Made by a program: the position numbers and the translations under genes. Under the pieces are notes generated by a model. It had not been told where the DNA came from. It saw only the letters and a list, made by a program, of their open reading frames with translations, and searched no databases. Shown here one piece after another: positions 26,240 through 34,883 of a stretch of 64,000 nucleotides of DNA (the stretch's first letter is position 1; every line of letters starts with the position of its first letter). Source of the DNA: Parvimonas sp000223315 (GTDB lineage Bacteria > Bacillota > Clostridia > Tissierellales > Peptoniphilaceae); assembly GCA_050262155.1 (NCBI GenBank), contig CP189843.1, positions 558,001 through 622,000 of the forward strand, read 5' to 3'.

Positions 26240-27640
26240 TTATTTATAGTCTTCAACAATCATTTTTGCAAGTTCATGAGGATTACCACAACCTGTAGTA
26301 ATGATAGTATCTTTGTCTTTAAAAGTTTCAAAGATATAATCTCTTGCTTCTTCAAAAGTTTTTAAATAAATTGCATTAACTCCATTTTTATTTAGCTTTT
26401 CAACTAAGTCAATGGAATGAATTGTAGGATCGAATTTTTCTCTCGCAGCATATATTTCAGTAACAATAACTTCATCACAATCATCAAAACATTTTGCGAA
26501 GTCGTTTAGTAATGTTTTTGTTCTTGAATAGGTATGCGGTTGGAAAATACATACAAGTCTTCCTTCTTTATGTTCTGCAATTGAACTCAAACAGCTCTTT
26601 ATTTCTTTTGGATGATGACCGTAATCAGTAAGGATAGTAGCTTTTTTATCGTTACCGATTACTCCATAAATTTCCATTCTTCTATGCAAATTTTTATATT
26701 TTGAAATAGCATCTCTGATATATTCTACATCTATACCTGTTTCGTAAGTCGCTATAATTGCAGCTGCTGCATTATAAATATTATGTCTGCCTATTATATT
26801 TAAGCAGAAATGATGTTTACCAAACTTTTCATTTTCAATATCAAAACAAGGATGACCAACTTTATCAAAACTTATATTTGTAATTTTATAAGTAGCATTT
26901 TCATTATTAATACCAAATGTAATAGTTTCTCCTTTGATATGTTCTAGTAGTGGAAGACAGTTAGGATCATCAATATTAATAATAGCTTTTGAATTTTCAT
27001 CTAAATTTTTCATATATCCTATAAAAGTATCTACAATATGATCCAAGTTTTTATAGAAATCTAAATGATCTTCATCTATATTCAAAATAATAGCCATACT
27101 TGGATAATAATGTAGTATATTTGCTTTAAATTCACAAGCTTCAGTTACAAGATAATCCTCGTTCCCACATAAGACATTTCCGTCAATTTCATCCAAATTT
27201 CCACCAATTAAAATTGAAGGTTCAAATGGGGAATTAATTAAAATTTTTGAAATCATACTAGTAGTTGAGCTCTTTCCGTGAGATCCTGAAATTGCTATTG
27301 AATGAGTGTAATTTCTCATCAATGCTCCTAAAAATTGTCCTCTTGTTACACAAGGAACTCCTAATGATTTTGCTTTAATTAATTCTTCATTATCCGGTAA
27401 AATTGCATCTGTATATACAATCAAATCAGGATTTTCAATATTTTCCTTTTTTTGACCTATAAAAATTTTTGCTCCATTTTGTTCCAATATTTGAATTTCT
27501 TTAGAAGTATTTCTGTCACTTCCGGAAATATTATATCCTTTTTTCAAAAGTAGCTTTGCTATTCCACTCATGCTTATTCCACCAATTCCGATGAAATGTA
27601 TATTTTTGTATTTTTTATCATTAAAATCAAACTTAAACAT
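26240..27640 (-). CDS. murC: UDP-N-acetylmuramate-L-alanine ligase
   Basis: 466 residues. Adds L-Ala to UDP-MurNAc in peptidoglycan synthesis. N-terminal HFIGIGGISMSGIAKLLL binds UDP; ISGSHGKSSTTSMI is the ATP P-loop (Ser where most MurC have Thr); ILTDYGHHPKEI and IFQPHTYSRT are the conserved C-terminal motifs. The minus-strand ATG at 27640 follows GGAG; an upstream TTG (27655) is less likely. Single gene, divergent from polA and with its own promoter. Confidence 0.96.
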   Translation of the reverse strand: MFKFDFNDKKYKNIHFIGIGGISMSGIAKLLLKKGYNISGSDRNTSKEIQILEQNGAKIFIGQKKENIENPDLIVYTDAILPDNEELIKAKSLGVPCVTRGQFLGALMRNYTHSIAISGSHGKSSTTSMISKILINSPFEPSILIGGNLDEIDGNVLCGNEDYLVTEACEFKANILHYYPSMAIILNIDEDHLDFYKNLDHIVDTFIGYMKNLDENSKAIINIDDPNCLPLLEHIKGETITFGINNENATYKITNISFDKVGHPCFDIENEKFGKHHFCLNIIGRHNIYNAAAAIIATYETGIDVEYIRDAISKYKNLHRRMEIYGVIGNDKKATILTDYGHHPKEIKSCLSSIAEHKEGRLVCIFQPHTYSRTKTLLNDFAKCFDDCDEVIVTEIYAAREKFDPTIHSIDLVEKLNKNGVNAIYLKTFEEARDYIFETFKDKDTIITTGCGNPHELAKMIVEDYK

Positions 27641-27673
27641 ATTAACTCCATTCAAAATAATATAATTACTGTA

Positions 27674-27703
27674 ATTATATCATAAAAATAGTATATATGC
27701 CAA
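27674..27703 (-). promoter_or_regulatory. Promoter for murC
   Basis: On the minus strand, TTGGCA (27698-27703), 18-nt spacer, TATAAT (27674-27679), with TGA before the -10. It is about 35 nt upstream of the murC start. Confidence 0.7.
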
Positions 27704-27791
27704 ATTTTTAATAAAAATTAATAGTTATCATATTAGAACATTTATTATTAATTTATATAACATAAAATGAGATATTTTCATTATTTTAATT

Positions 27792-27821
27792 TAGACATTA
27801 TATATAAAAATATGATATAAT
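27792..27821 (+). promoter_or_regulatory. Promoter for polA
   Basis: TAGACA (27792-27797), 18-nt spacer, TATAAT (27816-27821) with an extended -10 TGA. It lies about 63 nt before the polA start. Confidence 0.65.
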
Positions 27822-27884
27822 ATCTGTGTATGTACTTTATAATATATTTTGGTAATAGATTATATGATAATTTTGGAGAATAAA

Positions 27885-30515
27885 ATGAAAAAAATACTTT
27901 TAATCGACGGTTCAAGTCTTATTTTTAGGGCTTTTTATGCGATAAGAAATTTAACAACTAAAGATGGAGTTTTTGTAAATGGAGTTTATGGTTTTTTAAA
28001 TATGTACTACAAAGCATTGGAATTAATAAATCCTACACATGTTTTTGTAGCTTTTGATAAGGGTTCAAAAACTTTTAGACATAATGAGTTTGCAGATTAT
28101 AAGGGAACTCGTGATAATGCTCCTAATGAAATAACTTATCAGTTTGGAATTTTAAAAGATTTACTATCTTCTATGAATGTAAATTATTTGGAGCTTGATG
28201 AATATGAAGCTGATGATATTTTAGGAACAATCGCAAAACTTGCTCAAAAGGAAGGTTTTGAAGTAGATATTTTTACGGGAGACAGAGATTATTTACAATT
28301 AATTGATGATAATATTTTTGTATATTTGACTAAAAAGGGTATAAGTGAGATTAAACTTATGAATACTGAATCAGTTTTGGAAGATTTCGGTCTTTCTCCT
28401 AAACAATTGATTGATGTTAAGGCTCTTCAGGGGGATAGTTCAGATAATATACCCGGAGTTAAGGGCGTTGGAGAAAAAACTGCATTAAAATTAATTCAAG
28501 AGTATGGAAGTCTTGAAAATTTATATGAAAATTTAGGTAATCTTAAAGGGAAATTAAAGGAAAATCTTGAAAATGAAAGGGATAAGGCTTATTTGAGCAG
28601 ATGTCTTGGTGAGATTTTTTTGAATGTTCCTATTGATAGAAATATTGAAGATTTTGAAATAAAAGATGTAAATTCTGATGAATATATTGAAAAATTAGAA
28701 AAATTAGAATTTAAAAGTATTATAAATAAGCATTTTAAAGATATAAAAAAGAATAATACTGTAAAATCAAATCAAAATATTGATTTTGAAGTAATTGAAT
28801 TTTCAGAAATTTTTGAAAAGATAAAAAATGACGAGTCTATATCAATTAAATTTTTCTCAGATGAAGGATATATTTATAGGAAGAAATTTTATATTGGAAT
28901 TTATTCAAACTTTAATAATAAGGCATATATTTGTAAGGAATTTAAGCTATCAGATTTTGAAAGGTTTTGTAATTTAGATATAGAGATAATTGGTTATGAT
29001 ATAAAGGAAGAATTGTTTTTTGCATTAAAAAATAATTTAGAATTTAAAAATTATGAAGATGTAATGATTTTAGAATATTTAATTGACTCTAATAAAGGAA
29101 ATTATGATATTCTAAAAGTCAGCAATGAAATTTTGCATCTGGAAATTTTAGATTTAAAAGAAATGTTTGGAAAAGGTAAAAACAAAAAAACTTTTTTTGA
29201 ATTGGAAGAGGGCATTATTTTTAAATTTATTTCTCAAAATGTATTTGCCATTTCAGGTTTATATGATATTTTTATAGAAAAAGCTAAAGAAAATAATCTG
29301 ATTTCATTATATGAAAATGTTGAAAAACCGCTAGTTAAAGTTCTTGCAGATATGGAAAAAACAGGAGTTTTAGTAGATAGAAATAAGATTATTGAGTTAA
29401 ATGAGGAATATTCAAAACTTGCATATTTGTATGAACAAAAAGTTTATGAACTTGCAGGAGAAGTTTTTAATTTGAATTCTCCAAAACAGCTTGGAGTCAT
29501 TTTATTTGAAAAAATGGGATTACCTATAGTAAAAAAGACAAAAACAGGATATTCGACAGATGTTGAAGTTTTAGAAAAATTATCTAAAAAGCATGAAATT
29601 GCAGATTATATTTTAAAATATAGGTCTTTGAACAAGTTAATTTCAACTTATTTAGATGGAATATTGGAGTATATTATGGATGACGGTAGAGTAAGGACAT
29701 CCTTTAAGCAGATGATTACCGCTACAGGAAGACTTAGCTCTGTGGACCCTAATTTGCAAAATATTCCTATAAGAAGTGAAGAGGGAAAAAATATTAGAAA
29801 GGTATTTGTTGCCGATAAAAATAAAGTTTTTATTGATGCAGACTATTCACAAATTGAGCTTAGAGTTTTAGCGCATTTATCTAAGGATTCAGTTATGATT
29901 GAATCTTTTAAAAATGATTTAGATATACATTATAAGACTGCAAGTGAAGTTTTTGGTGTTCCGATTGATGAAGTTACTGATAATCAAAGAAGAAGTGCAA
30001 AGGCTGTAAATTTTGGAATAGTTTATGGAATAAGCGATTATGGTCTTTCAAAAGATTTGAATATTACTAGAAATGAAGCAAGAGAGTATATTGACGGATA
30101 TTTAAATACTTATCCTAGAATAAAGAATTATATGGAAGAAATAGTTGATAGAGCTAAAAAAGATGGTTTTGTAACTACTATCTTGGATAGGAAGAGATAT
30201 ATTCCTGAAATTAATTCTAAAAACTTCAATATTAGAAGTTTTGGCGAGAGAATTGCCCTGAATACTCCTATACAGGGAAGTGCAGCAGATATTATAAAAC
30301 TTGCGATGATTAAAGTTTACGAAAGATTAAAACTTGAAAAAGTTAATGCAAAATTAATTTTACAAATTCACGATGAGCTTATAATAGAATGTGAAGAAAA
30401 CGAAAAAGAGATTGTTAAGAAAATTTTAAAAGATTCTATGGAAAATGTATATAAATTAGATTTACCATTGAAGGTAGATGTATGTGAAGGAAGGAATTGG
30501 TATGAGTCGAAATAA
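27885..30515 (+). CDS. polA: DNA polymerase I (5' nuclease + polymerase, proofreading site lost)
   Basis: 876 residues from ATG 27885 (GGAG before it); an upstream TTG is poorer. The 5' nuclease domain (about 1-290) has GDRDYLQLI and LQGDSSDNIPGVKGVGEKTA. The middle domain lacks the DxE Exo I motif, so proofreading is probably absent, as in Taq and Bst enzymes. The polymerase domain has DYSQIELRVLAHLS (motif A, about 652), RRSAKAVNFGIVYG (motif B) and QIHDELIIE (motif C). Its last 14 nt overlap the CoaE-fusion gene. Confidence 0.97.
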   Translation: MKKILLIDGSSLIFRAFYAIRNLTTKDGVFVNGVYGFLNMYYKALELINPTHVFVAFDKGSKTFRHNEFADYKGTRDNAPNEITYQFGILKDLLSSMNVNYLELDEYEADDILGTIAKLAQKEGFEVDIFTGDRDYLQLIDDNIFVYLTKKGISEIKLMNTESVLEDFGLSPKQLIDVKALQGDSSDNIPGVKGVGEKTALKLIQEYGSLENLYENLGNLKGKLKENLENERDKAYLSRCLGEIFLNVPIDRNIEDFEIKDVNSDEYIEKLEKLEFKSIINKHFKDIKKNNTVKSNQNIDFEVIEFSEIFEKIKNDESISIKFFSDEGYIYRKKFYIGIYSNFNNKAYICKEFKLSDFERFCNLDIEIIGYDIKEELFFALKNNLEFKNYEDVMILEYLIDSNKGNYDILKVSNEILHLEILDLKEMFGKGKNKKTFFELEEGIIFKFISQNVFAISGLYDIFIEKAKENNLISLYENVEKPLVKVLADMEKTGVLVDRNKIIELNEEYSKLAYLYEQKVYELAGEVFNLNSPKQLGVILFEKMGLPIVKKTKTGYSTDVEVLEKLSKKHEIADYILKYRSLNKLISTYLDGILEYIMDDGRVRTSFKQMITATGRLSSVDPNLQNIPIRSEEGKNIRKVFVADKNKVFIDADYSQIELRVLAHLSKDSVMIESFKNDLDIHYKTASEVFGVPIDEVTDNQRRSAKAVNFGIVYGISDYGLSKDLNITRNEAREYIDGYLNTYPRIKNYMEEIVDRAKKDGFVTTILDRKRYIPEINSKNFNIRSFGERIALNTPIQGSAADIIKLAMIKVYERLKLEKVNAKLILQIHDELIIECEENEKEIVKKILKDSMENVYKLDLPLKVDVCEGRNWYESK

Positions 30516-32214
30516 AAAATATATTGTTATTACAGGTCAAATTTGTAGTGGTAAGAGTAGCTTAGCGGATTTGATTAGAGAGAGAAATGAAAATTATTTA
30601 GTTTTAGATGCTGATGATCAAATAAAAGAATTATATAAAAGGGGTGCTGAGCTTTATAAGGTTTTAGTAAATGAATTTGGAGATAGTATTTTAAATGAGA
30701 AGGGTAATATTTCAAAAGCAAAGTTAAGAAGAACGGTATTTTTTAATGACGAAAATAGAAAAAAACTTAATTCATTAACTCATCCCGTTATTTTGAAAAA
30801 TATGGTTGATATTGGCAAAAATTCTGATGCAGAAGTTGTATTTTTACAAGTTCCTCTTTTAAATGAATCAATAGATAGATTGGAAAAATTGATTGAAATT
30901 GATGAAGTTTGGAATATAACAGCAAGTGATGATATTAGATTCAAAAGACTTATGTCAAGAAAGGGAATGACAGAGGAAGTTGCACATAGAATTATGGAAA
31001 TTCAGTCAGAGTTTGATAATGAAAACTATGATATTTTAACTGTTGAAAATAATGGCGATTTTGAAGAATTAAAAGATAAATTGGATTTATTTTTTGAAAA
31101 TAGTTGTATAAATGAAGAAAAGAAAAGAGGGTTTTTTGGAAGGCTGAAGAAAAATAAAGAAAAAAAAGAAGCCGAAGAAAATGATGAAATTGTTGAAGAT
31201 AAAATTGAAGATACCGAAGATGTAAAAAAAGTAACTGAAGATGAATTGGAAGAAATGGGAATGATTGAAAAAGTTTCTAATAATGATTTTACAGAAAAAG
31301 AAAATTTAAAGAATAATGATGAGCATTTGGATGAATTTATGCAATCAGTATTTGTAGAAGGGCAAAGTACAGAAAGTGTTGATTTAAAAACTTTAGAAAA
31401 ACAAGATTCATTAAATATAGAACAAACTAAATTAACAGATTTAAGTCCTTTGCATGAAGAAAAATCAGATGTTACTGATTCTGTTAAAAAAGATATTAAT
31501 AATTCTAATGAAGAGTTTTTTGAGGAAGAAACTGTAGAAGAAGTTAAAAAAGATAAGGGCAGAAAAAACAAAAAGATGAAAGTGTGGAAAAAAATATTAA
31601 TAACTATAATAACTGTATTAATTATATGTAAAGCACTATTTTTAGGAGCAATATATTATGGAGGAAAGAATTACCCTGTAAATTATATTGAAGAAATTCA
31701 AAAATATTCAAACGAGTATGGAGTAGATCCTAGAGTGGTTTTAGCTATTATGAGGGTTGAAAGTAATTTTAAGAGTGATGCAACAAGTAAAGTTAATGCA
31801 AAAGGTTTAATGCAAGTTTTACCTGATACCTCTAAACATGTTGCAAAGTTATTAAATATTGATGCGAATTCCATAGACTTAAATGATGCGGAAACTAATA
31901 TTAAGATTGGAACATATTATATAAAATATTTAATGAAAAACTTTAGTAATATGGATACTGTTTATGCAGCATATAATGGTGGAATTGGTAATGTAAATAC
32001 TTGGTTAAAAGATTCCAAATACTCAAGTGATGGAGTAAGTCTATATAATATTCCTTCATCAGAAACTAAACATTATGTCACTAAAGTAAATAAAGCATTA
32101 AAAGCTTATGAAATTTTGTATGGAAAGGAATTTCCAACTAAAAAAACAAAAGGATTTTCAAAATTTGTAGAAAATGTAAAAAATTCTATTAATTATATTT
32201 TTAGAAGTTTTTAA
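30502..32214 (+). CDS. coaE: Fusion: dephospho-CoA kinase + membrane-anchored lytic transglycosylase
   Basis: 570 residues in one uninterrupted frame. Residues 1-~205 are CoaE-like: P-loop GQICSGKS (12-19), LDADDQIKELY, LRRTVFFNDENRKKLNSLTHP, VPLLNES and RFKRLMSRKGMTEEVAHRIMEIQ; CoaE makes CoA from dephospho-CoA in the cytoplasm. Residues ~205-355 are an acidic, low-complexity linker. A membrane helix follows at about 361-385, with basic residues before it. Residues ~390-545 are an SLT domain outside the cell (VLAIMRVESNF with catalytic Glu420; KGLMQVLP; YAAYNGG), which cuts peptidoglycan. The two genes are normally separate neighbours after polA in clostridia. The start at 30502 follows GAAGGAAGG. 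Confidence 0.9.
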   Translation: MSRNKKYIVITGQICSGKSSLADLIRERNENYLVLDADDQIKELYKRGAELYKVLVNEFGDSILNEKGNISKAKLRRTVFFNDENRKKLNSLTHPVILKNMVDIGKNSDAEVVFLQVPLLNESIDRLEKLIEIDEVWNITASDDIRFKRLMSRKGMTEEVAHRIMEIQSEFDNENYDILTVENNGDFEELKDKLDLFFENSCINEEKKRGFFGRLKKNKEKKEAEENDEIVEDKIEDTEDVKKVTEDELEEMGMIEKVSNNDFTEKENLKNNDEHLDEFMQSVFVEGQSTESVDLKTLEKQDSLNIEQTKLTDLSPLHEEKSDVTDSVKKDINNSNEEFFEEETVEEVKKDKGRKNKKMKVWKKILITIITVLIICKALFLGAIYYGGKNYPVNYIEEIQKYSNEYGVDPRVVLAIMRVESNFKSDATSKVNAKGLMQVLPDTSKHVAKLLNIDANSIDLNDAETNIKIGTYYIKYLMKNFSNMDTVYAAYNGGIGNVNTWLKDSKYSSDGVSLYNIPSSETKHYVTKVNKALKAYEILYGKEFPTKKTKGFSKFVENVKNSINYIFRSF

Positions 32215-32240
32215 ATATTGAGTTTAAAATATGAATTAAA

Positions 32241-32273
32241 AAGTCAACGGATATTATCATTCGTTGATTTTTT
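32241..32273 (+). terminator. Terminator after the CoaE-transglycosylase gene
   Basis: AAGTCAACG (32241-32249) pairs with CGTTGATTT (32262-32270), followed by a T-run. Confidence 0.8.
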
Positions 32274-32324
32274 GATTGTTAAAATTTTTAATGTATATGT
32301 CTTCGAAAATTAAAATTTTCAAAA

Positions 32325-32353
32325 TTGATTATAGCAAATATATATGGTATAAT
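32325..32353 (+). promoter_or_regulatory. Promoter for the small membrane protein gene
   Basis: TTGATT (32325-32330), 17-nt spacer, TATAAT (32348-32353) with TGG before the -10. Confidence 0.65.
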
Positions 32354-32386
32354 CAGAATAATTCTAAAATTTGAATGGAGATTTAT

Positions 32387-32761
32387 ATGGAAAATAAAAA
32401 TAATAATTTTTTAGAAAATTATATTAATGATAGAGAAAAATTAATGAAAATTTTACTATGGGGTTCAATAGCTTTGGATATGTTGTTGCTATTGTGTTTT
32501 GTTGTAGGTTTTTCTCTTGGCATGGGAAGTTCGATAATAGGATTTTTTATGCTTGGAATTGTTTTTAGATATGGAATATGTTTGTTTATAATAAGTGTAG
32601 TATTTAAGTTTATAGCTCTCGTTTTAAGTTTTCCCAGAGATACTAAAGATAAAAAGAAATATTTTTCTATTGCTTTGTCTTCTCTGTTCAGATTATTATT
32701 TATAGGTGCATTAATTTACGGAATATATTATATTGGTAAAGTTATGACTGCTGTTGGATAA
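32387..32761 (+). CDS. Small membrane protein of unknown function
   Basis: 124 residues from ATG 32387, chosen for the GGAG 6 nt upstream. A charged N-terminus is followed by about three hydrophobic helices (LLWGSIALDMLLLLCFVVGFSLG; GIVFRYGICLFIISVVFKFIALVL; RLLFIGALIYGIYYIG). I do not recognise a family. It has its own promoter and is followed by ctsR, which has a separate promoter, so it is probably monocistronic. Confidence 0.6.
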   Translation: MENKNNNFLENYINDREKLMKILLWGSIALDMLLLLCFVVGFSLGMGSSIIGFFMLGIVFRYGICLFIISVVFKFIALVLSFPRDTKDKKKYFSIALSSLFRLLFIGALIYGIYYIGKVMTAVG

Positions 32762-32908
32762 AAAATTTTATTTACTTTAAAATATATAAATTCATTAATT
32801 AAAGTTGAGGAAAAATATTAAATTATTTTACTCAACTTTTTTGCTTATGGTAATAATTTTTAAATTATAAAAAGTTTATTTAAATGTAAAAAATTATTAT
32901 TCATTGGG

Positions 32909-32919
32909 TATAATATAAT
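32909..32919 (+). promoter_or_regulatory. -10 region of the ctsR promoter
   Basis: Two overlapping TATAAT hexamers (32909-32914 and 32914-32919) lie directly before the CtsR operator. A clear -35 is not seen (TGTAAA at 32885-32890 is a weak candidate). Transcription would start inside or beside the operator. Confidence 0.6.
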
Positions 32920-32922
32920 AAA

Positions 32923-32939
32923 GGTCAAAGTAGGTCAGG
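32923..32939 (+). promoter_or_regulatory. CtsR operator
   Basis: GGTCAAA (32923-32929), 3-nt spacer GTA, GGTCAGG (32933-32939). This matches the CtsR heptad direct repeat (RGTCAAANANRGTCAAA) except for the last two bases. It lies between the -10 and the ctsR start, where binding would block transcription, so the operon is autoregulated and induced by heat or protein stress. Confidence 0.8.
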
Positions 32940-32949
32940 GGGTGTTCTT

Positions 32950-33414
32950 TTGGCAGGTATTAGTGATATTATCGAAAAATTTTTGAAAGAAATGTTAGAA
33001 AATTCTGAAAATGGAATTATTGAGATAGGAAGAAATGATTTAGCAAATAAATTTTCATGTGCTCCTTCTCAGATAAATTATGTTTTGACAACAAGATTTT
33101 CCTCAACAAACGGATACTATATTGAAAGTCACCGTGGGGGAAGCGGTTATATAAAGATTTCAACACTTTCAAATGAAGATGTATTTTTAAATTCTATTAT
33201 CGAGTATTTAGATAAAAATGAAATAACTTTTAATGAAGGGCGACGAATTATAGATAGAATATTTGAATTGGGATATATTACAAAAAGAGAAAGATTTATT
33301 ATTTTACATGCTATAAGTGATAATTCTCTTTGTATAGATAGTAAAATTAAGGATAGTTTAAGAGCTAATGTTTTACTTAATATTTTGTATTCTTTCGGGA
33401 GGGAAAATGAGTAA
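32950..33414 (+). CDS. ctsR: Transcriptional repressor CtsR
   Basis: 154 residues. TTG start at 32950 after AGGGGGTG. The winged-helix domain has GIIEIGRNDLANKFSCAPSQINYVLTTRF (split ~22-50) and the wing with the invariant HRGGSGYIKI (about 59-68), which reads the heptad operator. The C-terminal half (KNEITFNEGRRIIDRI) forms the dimer and McsB/heat-sensing part. It represses the clp genes and itself. It overlaps mcsA by 8 nt. Confidence 0.95.
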   Translation: MAGISDIIEKFLKEMLENSENGIIEIGRNDLANKFSCAPSQINYVLTTRFSSTNGYYIESHRGGSGYIKISTLSNEDVFLNSIIEYLDKNEITFNEGRRIIDRIFELGYITKRERFIILHAISDNSLCIDSKIKDSLRANVLLNILYSFGRENE

Positions 33415-33901
33415 GAAAATTGCAACAATAAGTTATGAAAAAGAAATAACGGATTTTGAATATGACAATTTATTTAATACATTAAAACCTAATGAAAAAG
33501 ATGAAATATTTTGTAATTTTAAAGGTCAAATTTCTAATTCAAATGTCAAATGCAAAAATTGTAAAACTTTGGTAAAGGATATTATTTATACAAATTTAAC
33601 TGTTTGTCCTTGTTGCTATGAAACAATTTATAAATTGATAGAAAATAATAAATTAAAGCCGACTCTTGTCTATTCGAATTTTATAAAAAGATTATTATGT
33701 AATGATTTTAACAAATATAAAGGAAAAGCACCAGAATATACAAAAGAATTTTTTGAAAATAAAATAAAAATTGCTGATTTAGAAAGGGAGTTAGAGCATT
33801 GTATAGAAACTGAAGAATATTTCAAATGTGAAGTTTTGAAAAATACCATTGAAGATTTAAAAAAGAAAAATTTCAAACTTAGGAGGAGAATAAATGAGTA
33901 G
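33407..33901 (+). CDS. mcsA: McsA-like protein, shortened N-terminal zinc region
   Basis: 164 residues. B. subtilis McsA activates the arginine kinase McsB and has two four-cysteine zinc modules. Here only one is seen (Cys49, Cys52, Cys67, Cys70: VKCKNC ... CPCC); the first 45 residues show no CxxC pairs. The C-terminal UVR-type helix pair is present (IADLERELEHCIETEEYFKCEVLKNTIEDL). The ATG at 33407 follows GGGAGGG and overlaps ctsR by 8 nt. Loss of the first module parallels the decay of McsB. Confidence 0.82.
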   Translation: MSKKIATISYEKEITDFEYDNLFNTLKPNEKDEIFCNFKGQISNSNVKCKNCKTLVKDIIYTNLTVCPCCYETIYKLIENNKLKPTLVYSNFIKRLLCNDFNKYKGKAPEYTKEFFENKIKIADLERELEHCIETEEYFKCEVLKNTIEDLKKKNFKLRRRINE

Positions 33902-34871
33902 TTTTTTAGGGAAAATTTCTGAAAAGTACATTTCTCTTTCAAGTCAGGTTGATGTTTATAGAAATGTCAAAGGCTATAAATTTAACTATATGTTGACCTT
34001 TGAAGATGAAATTAATCTTTATAATAAAATTTGTTCTTCTTTCTATAAATTGTATTATAGTGATAGATTTACATTTGAAAAGGTAAATACAAAAAAACAA
34101 ATTTTAAAATATTATAATATGGGTTTGTTTTTAGATTCCAATGATATTTTCAGAGAAAATTCATATATAGCATCAAGAGATGATGAATTTGTTTTTATGA
34201 ATATAAACATTAGAGAGCATCTTAGATTTACCGGTAAATTACCCGGAGTAAATTTTCTTCGTTGTGGACATTTTGCCTATGGACTTGAGTCGGATTTGGA
34301 TGAAAAAATAGATTTTTCGTTTAATACAAATTTCGGATATGTTTTTGAAGATGTAAATTTAGTTGGTAATGGTTTAAAAATGACAGGAGTTTTACATATT
34401 CCTTCATTGAGATATTATAATACTACCGATTTTTTAGAAAAGAAAATGAAAAAATTAGGAATAGACTTTTATTCTCTATCTAAAATAGGACTTTGTGAGG
34501 ATTTTTATATTGCGGAATTTTGTAATCAAAATGCAGAAGAATTTTCCGCAATTAGAAAAATGGATAAATATATTACGGAAATTGTAAATTTAGAAATAGA
34601 TAATCGTAGAAAACTTTTAGGGACAAAAACAGACTATTATAGAGAAAAATTTGAAAGATATAAGAAAATATTGATAAAGAGAGAAAATATAACACCATAT
34701 ATAGTTAGTAAATTTATTTCACTTTGTTTATTACTACAAAGTTTGGAGCTTATAGTTGATTATGATATAAAGTTGTTATATGAATGCCTTATGGCTATTA
34801 GAAGTTCAACTTTTTTAACTGAGGAAGAGAGTAATGAAGAACTTTTAAATGTAATTTTAAAGTTAATATAG
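33894..34871 (+). CDS. mcsB: McsB-like protein, predicted catalytically inactive arginine kinase
   Basis: 325 residues, versus about 360 in active McsB. Position and the alignable segments MNINIREHLRF, LDEKIDFSFNTNFGYV and LVGNGLKMTGVLHIPSL show it is McsB. But key sites have changed: SSRIRLARN reads SSQVDVYRN (about 16-24), the NEEDH catalytic loop reads NIREH (105-109), CPTNVGTGLR reads FEDVNLVGNGLK (151-162), and the GNIFQISNQ segment is gone. The C-terminal phosphoarginine-binding region is truncated. A structural or adaptor role for CtsR or ClpC may remain (inference). It overlaps mcsA by 8 nt. Confidence 0.8.
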   Translation: MSSFLGKISEKYISLSSQVDVYRNVKGYKFNYMLTFEDEINLYNKICSSFYKLYYSDRFTFEKVNTKKQILKYYNMGLFLDSNDIFRENSYIASRDDEFVFMNINIREHLRFTGKLPGVNFLRCGHFAYGLESDLDEKIDFSFNTNFGYVFEDVNLVGNGLKMTGVLHIPSLRYYNTTDFLEKKMKKLGIDFYSLSKIGLCEDFYIAEFCNQNAEEFSAIRKMDKYITEIVNLEIDNRRKLLGTKTDYYREKFERYKKILIKRENITPYIVSKFISLCLLLQSLELIVDYDIKLLYECLMAIRSSTFLTEEESNEELLNVILKLI

Positions 34872-34883
34872 GAGGGTGATTCT

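Noticed and set aside
31026..31571. 181-codon open frame on the minus strand
   Set aside because: It lies opposite the acidic linker of the CoaE fusion. GAA/GAT-rich codons read as TTC/ATC on the other strand and leave it open; it has no ribosome site and a low-complexity Ser/Phe composition.
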